Assembly: GCA_902767005.1 (NCBI GenBank)
Contig: CACXFY010000144.1
Coordinates: forward strand, 1-6,518
Reading direction: 5' to 3'
DNA: 6,518 nucleotides
Source: an uncultured Erysipelotrichaceae bacterium
Lineage (GTDB): Bacteria > Bacillota_I > Bacilli_A > RF39 > UBA660
Shown here: one piece after another, positions 1 through 6,267 of the stretch
Layout of the letters: every line of letters starts with the position of its first letter
Position numbering within the stretch: the stretch's first letter is position 1
Made by a program: the position numbers and the translations under genes
Notes under the pieces: model-generated
What the model was told of the DNA's origin: nothing
Seen by the model: the letters and a program-made list of their open reading frames with translations, nothing else
The model's database searches: none

Positions 1-1007
1 AAATGATAAGTACATCTTAAGAATAAGTACACAGGAAGAGCAACAACTATTCCCCATATACCAGCTAAAGTACCACCAATAGATACAGCCATAATAGTAA
101 TTAAAGGATTAACATTATTAGTTTTACCATATACTTTAGGACTAATTACATATCCATCTAATTGTGGGAATATTAAACATATAACTATTGTTGCGATTAC
201 TAAAGGTAAACTAACTACACTAGCTAGAATAATCGCAATAATATTGGTAATTAAACCACCAAAATATGGAATAACAGTTGTAAGACAAGCAAGTACTCCA
301 AGTAATAACCAGTTTGGATGTCCAACTATTAAGAATAATAAGCTATATTCAAAGAATTGAATAATCATAAATATTACTAATCCCTTTAAATAATTACCTA
401 ATTCATCATCTAATAACTTAACATATTTAAAACTTCTCTTACTAATGCTTAATAATAAATCTTTAAATCCTTTTCTAATTTTATCCATATCAGTTAAGAA
501 ATAAACAAAACCAACGAAACCAACGATTAATTGACCAACAAAGCCAATAGACTTATTAATAACATCAACTGCAGTACTAGATACAATTCCACCTAAATTC
601 TTACTAAAATCACTAATATAATCAATTAATTTAATTTCAAAACTACCAAAACTAACATTAAAGTCTTTATCAAAATTATTAATTACTTTAGATACCATAT
701 CTACAAGTAATGAAGCTTGATCATATAATAATGGTAGAATTAATACTAATAATCCAACAATAATTAATAGTATTACCATAACCACTCCAAGTACTGCTAA
801 CCACTTACGTACTCCCTTTTTCTCTAACCATTTCACAACAGGAGAAAGTGCATAAGCAAAAGCAAAACCTATAATAAATGGTGCAAGCACAGATATTATC
901 TTAACAAAAATACCCCACCAAAGACCAAGGTTTGATAAACCTATATATAAAAGTAATAACAAAGCTGTAGCATTAATTAATCTATAATTCAACTTATTAT
1001 TCAACAT
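1..1007 (-). CDS. AI-2E family transporter (UPF0118), C-terminus cut by window edge
   Basis: The frame stays open from ATG 1007 to the left edge, giving 335 codons with no stop. The family usually runs about 340-370 residues, so only a short C-terminal tail is missing. The protein is a polytopic membrane protein with hydrophobic segments near residues 12-28, 31-55, 70-95, 150-171, 207-229, 232-281 and 301-330. A soluble, charged stretch at about 96-150 follows the first helices, as is usual for the family. Recognisable conserved parts are the P-Y-F-G-G motif at 247-251 and the D-G-Y-V-I-S-P-K-V-Y-G block at 284-294, followed by a glycine-rich last helix (GG 311-312, G316, G319). The family exports small molecules: TqsA was proposed to move autoinducer-2, and other members are Na+/H+ antiporters, so the substrate cannot be named. 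A GGAG ribosome site (1018-1015) sits 7 nt ahead of the ATG. The dtd stop ends 1 nt upstream, so this is probably the operon's last or a late gene. Confidence 0.9.
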   Translation of the reverse strand, partial: MLNNKLNYRLINATALLLLLYIGLSNLGLWWGIFVKIISVLAPFIIGFAFAYALSPVVKWLEKKGVRKWLAVLGVVMVILLIIVGLLVLILPLLYDQASLLVDMVSKVINNFDKDFNVSFGSFEIKLIDYISDFSKNLGGIVSSTAVDVINKSIGFVGQLIVGFVGFVYFLTDMDKIRKGFKDLLLSISKRSFKYVKLLDDELGNYLKGLVIFMIIQFFEYSLLFLIVGHPNWLLLGVLACLTTVIPYFGGLITNIIAIILASVVSLPLVIATIVICLIFPQLDGYVISPKVYGKTNNVNPLITIMAVSIGGTLAGIWGIVVALPVYLFLRCTYH

Positions 1008-1008
1008 A

Positions 1009-1443
1009 TTACTTCTCCATCCATATTGTTATTGGTCCATCATTTACTAAGCTAACTTTCATATCAGCTCCAAATATTCCAGTACCAACTTCAACATATT
1101 TTCTTAATTCTTCATTAAATAAATCATATAATTTAGTAGCTTGATCACCACCAAGTGCATTTATATAACTTGGTCTATTTCCCTTATTAGTATCAGCATA
1201 CAAAGTAAATTGTGAAACACTAAGTACACTTCCACCATAATCAAGTATACTTTTATTCATTACACCATTTTCATCATCAAATATTCTTAAATTAACAATC
1301 TTCTTAGCTAAATATTCAATTTCTTTAATAGAATCTCCTTCAGTAAAACCAACTAACACTACTAATCCAGAATCAATACTACCAGTTGTCTTACCATCTA
1401 CTTCTACTTTAGCTTCCTTACTTCTTTGAATTAATACTCTCAT
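1009..1443 (-). CDS. dtd: D-aminoacyl-tRNA deacylase
   Basis: This cytosolic enzyme hydrolyses D-amino acids (classically D-Tyr) and mischarged glycine from tRNA, protecting translation from wrong-chirality residues. The 144 residues match the usual full length. Family landmarks are all present. S-Q-F-T-L-Y-A-D at 77-84 carries the active-site threonine region (T80). G-N-R-P-S is at 88-92. G-I-F-G-A-D-M at 122-128 precedes N-D-G-P-I-T at 134-139, whose Gly-Pro pair is the cis-proline chirality filter of the DTD fold. The ATG overlaps the rel stop as ATGA (1443-1440), which suggests translational coupling. An AGGGTG ribosome site (1454-1449) sits 5 nt ahead, inside rel. The rel-dtd pair is a common arrangement in Firmicutes. 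No unusual residue or truncation is apparent. Confidence 0.97.
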   Translation of the reverse strand: MRVLIQRSKEAKVEVDGKTTGSIDSGLVVLVGFTEGDSIKEIEYLAKKIVNLRIFDDENGVMNKSILDYGGSVLSVSQFTLYADTNKGNRPSYINALGGDQATKLYDLFNEELRKYVEVGTGIFGADMKVSLVNDGPITIWMEK

Positions 1444-3599
1444 CTAAACACCCTCTCTACCTTCTCAACATATGAATTCTTTTTCAAAGCTATTATAAGC
1501 TTATCTAATTGCTCCAAACCTGTTACGTAGCAACTTAATTCATATGTAATATTCTCACGGCTAATAGTCTTAATTCCTTCAATATTAACATTGATCATAG
1601 AAATACTTTGTACTAAATCAAACATGTGATTATCACTCGTCTTAGTATGAATTAATAATATAGATAAATATCTCTTATTATTATTTTTATTCCAACTAAC
1701 ATCTACAGTACGATCATCCATATTCTCTAAATTATGACAATTCATTCTATGAACACTAATTCCATTACCTTTAGTAATATAACCAATTATTTCATCACCA
1801 AAAACTGGATTACAACAATTAGCTAAATTAACTTTTACTTTATCAATACCACTTACTATAATATCAGCATCAATATTCTTAGGAGTTACTTTAACATTCT
1901 TTGGTAATGGTACATCTTCTTTTTTCTCTATTACATTAATTACTCCATTTGGAGTAGATTTTCCATTTCCAACAGTTAAATAAATATCATCCAAATTATC
2001 TACATTTATAGCTTCACATATTTTCTTTATATTCTCATCACTAAAGAATTCTGAAAAGACAATTTTACGTTTTCTTAATTCTTTTTCTAAAGAATATTTA
2101 CCACGTTCAATATAAACATCTCTTTCATTTTTAGTAAAGAAATTTTTAATCTTATTACGAGCTTGTGTAGTCTTAACTATATTTAACCACTCAGTAGAAG
2201 GTGTCGAATTCTTATTAGTATTAATCTTTACTATATCATTATTTTGTAATTCATAATCTAGTGGAACAATACTATTATTAACAATAGCTCCTACTGTCGT
2301 TTCTCCTACTTTTGAATGAATCTTATATGCAAAATCAAGTGGTGTCGCTCCAACTGGTAATTCTATAACATCACCTTTAGGAGTAAAACAATAAATATTA
2401 TTATTTAATACTTCATCTTTTACACTATTAACAAATTCTTCACTACTCATTTTATCGTGACTTAAATCAATAATAGATTTAAAGAATTGAAGTTTTTGTT
2501 CAGTTGTACTAGTTATATTAGCAACCTTTTCACTTCCACCATTCTCTTTATAAGACCAATGTGAAGCAATACCATTCTCGGCTATCTCATCCATCTCATG
2601 AGTACGTATTTGTATTTCAAATAAATAGCCATCTATTCCAAATACTGTAGTATGAAGTGACTGATACATATTTGGTTTAGGCATCGCAACATAATCCTTA
2701 AATCTTCTAGGCATAGGCCTAAACTTAGAATGAATAATACCTAATGCTAAATAACATTCTTGTTCAGTTTCAACTATTATTCTTAAAGCTAATAAGTCAT
2801 ATATATCACTAAACTTTTTACCCTTATCTAGTTTATTATAAATACTATATATAGACTTAGCTCTACCTTTTATTTCATGTGGTATATGATAATCATTTAA
2901 TAAATCAGACACTTCTTGTTGCATATCATATACTGTCTTATCTCTTTCAATTTTTGATTTATTTAACTTCTCCGCAATATCATAAAACACATCTGGCTTT
3001 AAATAACGAAGTGCTAAATCCTCTAACTCACTTTTTATCTTATGAATACCTAAATGATCCGCAATTGGTGCAAGTATTTCCAATGCTTCATGTGATTTCT
3101 CTTTTTGTTTTTCCTCAGGTATTGCCCAAAGTGTTCTCATATTATGTAATCTATCAGCAAGTTTAACAATAATTACTCTAACATCTTCACTCATACCAAC
3201 AATTATCTTTTTATAATACTCAATTAAATACTCATTTTCTGTTGAAAAGTGAATTTTAGATAACTTTGTAACTCCTTGAACTAATCTTGTAATAATACTT
3301 CCAAACTCTTCTTCCATCTCTTCGGCAGTACAATCACAATCTTCCAAAACATCATGTAAAAACCCAGCACTAATCGTCTCATAATCAGCATAGATAGAAG
3401 TAAGAATTAAGGCCACATTCATCGGATGATAAATGTAAGCCTCTCCACTTTTTCTATATTGACCTTCATGTTTCTTTTTAGCAAACAGATAAGCCTTCTT
3501 TATAGTCTCAATTTGTTCTTTATCATCGATGTAGTTTTTAAAAGCTTCTTCTATCTCTTCATAAGTAAGTTTATCTAATTCCTTTGACAAAGAACTCAT
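1440..3599 (-). CDS. rel: Bifunctional (p)ppGpp synthetase/hydrolase Rel
   Basis: This is a long RelA/SpoT homologue of 719 residues that makes and degrades the alarmone (p)ppGpp in response to starvation, partly by sensing stalled ribosomes. Domains in order: HD hydrolase (about 35-195) with metal-site residues H58, H82, D83 and D149; synthetase (about 240-350) with G-R-A-K at 245-248, D268, Y312-Q313-S314 and E328 in the E-I-Q-I-R-T motif; TGS (about 400-460); a zinc-finger/RIS region with C595, C596, H617 and C621; and a C-terminal ACT domain (about 643-719). R299-F300-K301-D302 is the basic R-x-K-D form typical of bifunctional enzymes rather than the acidic E-x-D-D of synthetase-only RelA. 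With the intact HD site, both activities are expected. It lies 9 nt after secDF and overlaps dtd by 4 nt. The start at ATG 3599 has a ribosome site directly abutting it; TTG at 3590 is a less likely alternative. Confidence 0.97.
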   Translation of the reverse strand: MSSLSKELDKLTYEEIEEAFKNYIDDKEQIETIKKAYLFAKKKHEGQYRKSGEAYIYHPMNVALILTSIYADYETISAGFLHDVLEDCDCTAEEMEEEFGSIITRLVQGVTKLSKIHFSTENEYLIEYYKKIIVGMSEDVRVIIVKLADRLHNMRTLWAIPEEKQKEKSHEALEILAPIADHLGIHKIKSELEDLALRYLKPDVFYDIAEKLNKSKIERDKTVYDMQQEVSDLLNDYHIPHEIKGRAKSIYSIYNKLDKGKKFSDIYDLLALRIIVETEQECYLALGIIHSKFRPMPRRFKDYVAMPKPNMYQSLHTTVFGIDGYLFEIQIRTHEMDEIAENGIASHWSYKENGGSEKVANITSTTEQKLQFFKSIIDLSHDKMSSEEFVNSVKDEVLNNNIYCFTPKGDVIELPVGATPLDFAYKIHSKVGETTVGAIVNNSIVPLDYELQNNDIVKINTNKNSTPSTEWLNIVKTTQARNKIKNFFTKNERDVYIERGKYSLEKELRKRKIVFSEFFSDENIKKICEAINVDNLDDIYLTVGNGKSTPNGVINVIEKKEDVPLPKNVKVTPKNIDADIIVSGIDKVKVNLANCCNPVFGDEIIGYITKGNGISVHRMNCHNLENMDDRTVDVSWNKNNNKRYLSILLIHTKTSDNHMFDLVQSISMINVNIEGIKTISRENITYELSCYVTGLEQLDKLIIALKKNSYVEKVERVFR

Positions 3600-3607
3600 C
3601 TCCCCTC
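3600..3607 (-). promoter_or_regulatory. Tightly spaced ribosome binding site of rel
   Basis: The 9-nt gap between the secDF stop and the rel ATG reads TGAGGGGAG, so the purine-rich Shine-Dalgarno sequence runs straight into the start codon. Counting GAGG (3607-3604) as the pairing core leaves only 4 nt to ATG 3599, shorter than elsewhere in this operon. A TTG at codon 4 (3590) would have a 9-nt spacer from the end of GAGGGGAG. I keep ATG because TTG is the weaker initiator and no residue before it can be judged. Confidence 0.55.
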
Positions 3608-3608
3608 A

Positions 3609-5882
3609 TTAACAATTTATTCCTTTTACTTGCCTCTCTTCTAAATCGTCTTTATATTCTTTTTTCTTCTTTAATTCTTTTCCTAAACTTCTCTTCTCTA
3701 TTACCATAAATATAATAGTAGCAATAAAGATAGATGAATAAGTACCAGCAATTAATCCAAATAACATAGCCATATTAAATGTAAAGATTCCACGAGAACC
3801 AAGTACAAGTAATGCTATAACTGGAATTAATGTTGTTATAGTTGTATAAATAGTTCTAGTAAATGTTTGTCTAATACTTTCATTACAAATCTCTTGTAAC
3901 TTATCATAAGTTAATTTCTTATAATCTTTACCTTGTAAATTCTCACGTATTCTATCAAAAGATACAATAGTATCATTAATACTATATCCAATAATAGCAA
4001 GTACAGCAGCAATAAACATTGTACTAACTTCAAATCTAGTAATTGCAAATAAAGCAAAGATAATTAATACATCGTGCATTAAAGCAACTACTCCACCAAT
4101 TGCATAACTAAATTTAAATCTAATTGATACATATAATATAATTCCAAGTAAAGCAATCAATACTGAAAGAATAGCATTCTTAATTAATTCTTTCTTAACA
4201 ACATTAGATACAACTCCAATATTAACTTTAGCTTTATATTTATCTTCAAAATACTTATTAACAGTCTTTACTTCTTCACCATTAAATGCTTTATCAATTC
4301 TAACATCTACTTCTCCACTACTACGAGTGATATCAGATATTTCATATTTTAATTCTTTAAAATCAGCTTTTAATTCTTTATCACTAATCTTATCTGTAGT
4401 TGCAATAGCAACATTAGTACCAGCTCTATAATCAATACTTAAATTAAATCCATGACAAGCAAAGATAATAGCTCCAGCTATAATAATTAATAATGATAAA
4501 CAAATAGCAAGTCTTTTATGTTTAAAGAAATTAGTTTTAGAAAAAGCTTTAACTTTTACTTCTTCATTCTTAGAAACATCTGGAATATTTTCTTTCTTAA
4601 CATTTATAAATAAATTAGTTTTATTATCAAAATAATTACTATTAACAAATAACTTCATTAACATTCTAGTAATAAATACCATTGTAAACATTGTAACAAG
4701 TACAGTGATTATTAACATAGTAGCAAATCCTTTAATACTAGATTCACCAAATATAAACATTATAATCGCTACTATTAAAGTAGTTACATTAGCATCTACA
4801 ATAGATGAAAGTGATGCACTAGATCCATTTAAGAATGCTGTCTTTAAACTCTTACCATTATGTAATTCATCTCTAATTCTAGAGAACATAATTACATTAG
4901 AATCTACTGCCATTCCAATACCTAGTACTAAAGCAGCAATACCTGGAAGTGTTAATACTCCACCTACTATCCAGAATACTAAGAATACTAAGAATGCATA
5001 CATCATCATAGATACACTTGATAAGAATCCACTAAAATGATAAACAATCATTAATAATAACATAATTAATAAGATACCAATAATACCAGCAGTTAATGTA
5101 GTTGATAAAGTCTCATCACCAAAACTTGCACCTACTGTATTAGATGAAATCTCAACTAATTTTGATGGAAGAGATCCACTATTAATTAAGTCTACCAAAT
5201 TAGATACTTCATCTTGAGTAAAGTTACCTTGAATAATAACGTCACTAGCAAATCCTTGTGATACAGTCGCAGCACTTAAACATCTAGATCCACTAGATCC
5301 ACACTTATTACCTTCAGCTTGATAACTATCTCCATCTTCATAATCTAACCAAATAACTATTAATTTATCTTGTGTAGTACTAATAGCTTTAGTAACTTCA
5401 TAAAACTTATCTTTATCTTTAACTGATAATGATACAGCTGGATTACCTTTAGCGTCTTGTCCTATTTTAGCACCACCAGAAGATAATACATCACTAGTCA
5501 TAAGTAATTTATCACTACTATCTCTAAAAGATAATGTCGCAACTGTACTAAGTTGAGTACGTGCTTCTTCAGGATCTTTAACACCAGCAAGTTTTACTCT
5601 AATTCTATCATTACCTTCAAGAATTATTTCTGGTTCACTAACTCCTAAACTATCAATTCTTTTACTCAAAGTCTTATAAGTAGCCGTTAACTTAGATGAA
5701 TTCATCTTAGAACCATCAATTGACTCAGCCTTATATAAAACTTCAAATCCACCTTGTAAGTCTAAACCAAATTTTAAACTACCAAACAATGGAACAAATA
5801 AAAAACATATCGCAACTACTATCGCAATTAAAACAGTAGAAGCAACGACAACCTTCTTTTTACCATCTTTTTTCTTTTTCAT
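3609..5882 (-). CDS. secDF: Protein translocase subunit SecDF (fused SecD-SecF)
   Basis: SecDF is a membrane accessory of the SecYEG translocon that uses the proton gradient to pull exported proteins through. SecD and SecF are fused, as in Bacillus subtilis. From ATG 5882 it has 757 residues, about the family's normal length. The SecD half has a first helix near 10-31, G-L-D-L-Q-G-G at 39-45, an extracytoplasmic domain to about 260, and a helix bundle at about 263-410 containing the conserved aspartate D327 (A-V-D-S-N). A charged linker (about 411-455) leads to the SecF half: a helix at about 458-477, an external domain with I-D-Y at 483-485, and helices from about 567 on. These include G-Y-S-I-N-D at 632-637 and F-D-R-I-R-E at 642-647, holding residues of the proton path. 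C194 and C201 form an unusual pair in the external SecD domain. A GTG lies 9 nt upstream in frame, but it is part of the Shine-Dalgarno sequence. Confidence 0.96.
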   Translation of the reverse strand: MKKKKDGKKKVVVASTVLIAIVVAICFLFVPLFGSLKFGLDLQGGFEVLYKAESIDGSKMNSSKLTATYKTLSKRIDSLGVSEPEIILEGNDRIRVKLAGVKDPEEARTQLSTVATLSFRDSSDKLLMTSDVLSSGGAKIGQDAKGNPAVSLSVKDKDKFYEVTKAISTTQDKLIVIWLDYEDGDSYQAEGNKCGSSGSRCLSAATVSQGFASDVIIQGNFTQDEVSNLVDLINSGSLPSKLVEISSNTVGASFGDETLSTTLTAGIIGILLIMLLLMIVYHFSGFLSSVSMMMYAFLVFLVFWIVGGVLTLPGIAALVLGIGMAVDSNVIMFSRIRDELHNGKSLKTAFLNGSSASLSSIVDANVTTLIVAIIMFIFGESSIKGFATMLIITVLVTMFTMVFITRMLMKLFVNSNYFDNKTNLFINVKKENIPDVSKNEEVKVKAFSKTNFFKHKRLAICLSLLIIIAGAIIFACHGFNLSIDYRAGTNVAIATTDKISDKELKADFKELKYEISDITRSSGEVDVRIDKAFNGEEVKTVNKYFEDKYKAKVNIGVVSNVVKKELIKNAILSVLIALLGIILYVSIRFKFSYAIGGVVALMHDVLIIFALFAITRFEVSTMFIAAVLAIIGYSINDTIVSFDRIRENLQGKDYKKLTYDKLQEICNESIRQTFTRTIYTTITTLIPVIALLVLGSRGIFTFNMAMLFGLIAGTYSSIFIATIIFMVIEKRSLGKELKKKKEYKDDLEERQVKGINC

Positions 5883-5887
5883 GTCAT

Positions 5888-5894
5888 TCACCTC
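5888..5894 (-). promoter_or_regulatory. Shine-Dalgarno site that fixes the secDF start
   Basis: The sequence GAGGTGA lies 5 nt (ATGAC) ahead of ATG 5882, a near-perfect match to the anti-SD with normal spacing. The in-frame GTG at 5891-5889 is inside this motif and has no ribosome site of its own, so the first three codons of the longest frame are very likely untranslated. The site also contains the TGA stop region of the preceding gene (5895-5893), a layout that favours coupled re-initiation. Confidence 0.85.
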
Positions 5895-6171
5895 ATATAA
5901 TTTCTAAATCTTCGAAGTATCTTCTATTATTTTCCAGTTTACTCTTAATGTAATCATCTACTCTTTTATAATCACATCTTAAAATATCATTTACTAAATC
6001 ACATAAATATAAATTATTACCATTTTTCCATTTATTCTCAACTAAATAATTCCATATATCATTCTCATTAATATATTTAATTCCTAGTCTTTTTATCTCC
6101 CTTACTTTTACTCTTAATGCTGGTAATAATCTCTTTCTTAATTCAGCCTGACTATTAAACTCTAAATCCAT
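5893..6171 (-). CDS. comN: ComN-like post-transcriptional regulator
   Basis: This small, soluble, highly charged protein has 92 residues from ATG 6171. It resembles the ComN/YrzD (Pfam 'Post-transcriptional regulator') family. The recognisable pattern is an N-terminal helix (L11 to about K27), then L-G-I at 29-31, N-E-N-D-I-W at 35-40, K-W-K at 47-49, and L-x-D-L-V-N-D-I-L at 56-64 followed by V-D-D-Y-I at 71-75. B. subtilis ComN is of similar size and controls comE competence mRNA after transcription; that role cannot be assumed here. From memory, comN also lies close to secDF in Bacillus, which supports the assignment. It has no membrane segment or signal peptide. A longer start at ATG 6189 adds six residues but lies only about 5 nt from the predicted transcript start and has no ribosome site. 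The gene heads the operon and ends 10 nt before secDF. Confidence 0.78.
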   Translation of the reverse strand: MDLEFNSQAELRKRLLPALRVKVREIKRLGIKYINENDIWNYLVENKWKNGNNLYLCDLVNDILRCDYKRVDDYIKSKLENNRRYFEDLEII

Positions 6172-6178
6172 AGAAAAC

Positions 6179-6186
6179 CACTTCCT
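6179..6186 (-). promoter_or_regulatory. Shine-Dalgarno site that fixes the comN-like start
   Basis: AGGAAGTG matches the ideal AGGAGGTG in 7 of 8 bases and sits 7 nt ahead of ATG 6171. It lies inside the longer reading frame that begins at ATG 6189, and nothing similar precedes 6189. This supports initiation at 6171. Confidence 0.75.
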
Positions 6187-6200
6187 CATGAATTACTTTT

Positions 6201-6209
6201 ATTATATCA
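6201..6209 (-). promoter_or_regulatory. Extended -10 promoter of the comN-secDF-rel-dtd operon
   Basis: The minus strand reads TGATATAAT, a perfect TATAAT (6206-6201) with the extended -10 TG one base upstream. At the expected 16-18 nt spacing the -35 region is only T-rich (for example TTTTAT at 6228-6223). A better hexamer, TTGATA (6238-6233), is 26 nt away and too far. The extended -10 would compensate for the weak -35 at a SigA-type promoter. Transcription should begin near 6194, leaving a leader of about 23 nt before ATG 6171. The site lies directly downstream of the terminator of the preceding gene. Confidence 0.7.
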
Positions 6210-6239
6210 AAAATATAAGAAAATAAAAGACTTATCAAC

Positions 6240-6267
6240 AAAAAACAACTATTTCTAGTTATTTTTT
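6240..6267 (-). terminator. Intrinsic terminator of the Xer recombinase gene
   Basis: On the minus strand a 12-bp stem pairs 6267-6256 with 6251-6240 around a GAAA tetraloop (6255-6252). It consists of a core AACTA/TAGTT, one T-G wobble, and an outer A6/T6 part that also supplies the T-run. The stop codon TAA (6261-6259) is within the left arm. The stem has a single G-C pair, so it is weak, but its layout and its position right after the gene and before a promoter support it. On the plus strand the same hairpin also ends in T6, so it could act in both directions, although no plus-strand gene is visible. Confidence 0.65.

Noticed and set aside
2879..3166. Plus-strand open frame of 95 codons
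   Set aside because: It lies wholly opposite the conserved HD and synthetase coding region of rel, lacks a family pattern, and has no convincing ribosome site; it is an antisense shadow.
4705..5040. Plus-strand open frame of 111 codons
   Set aside because: It is antisense to the conserved membrane helices of SecD. Its Ile/Thr/Asn-rich composition is what reverse-complemented hydrophobic codons give.
1440..6195. Mycoplasma genetic code (TGA as tryptophan)
   Set aside because: Rel and the ComN-like protein end sensibly at TGA, tryptophans are TGG, and proteins have normal family lengths under the standard bacterial code.
6201..6238. Classical promoter TTGATA ... TATAAT
   Set aside because: The spacer is 26 nt, far beyond the usual 16-18 nt; TTGATA with TATATT at 15 nt is possible but poorer than the extended -10.
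6232..6240. DnaA-box-like TTATCAACA on the plus strand
   Set aside because: It differs from TTATCCACA at a conserved position, is single, and occurs in AT-rich intergenic DNA with no other origin signs. The same bases also give the TTGATA hexamer considered for the promoter.
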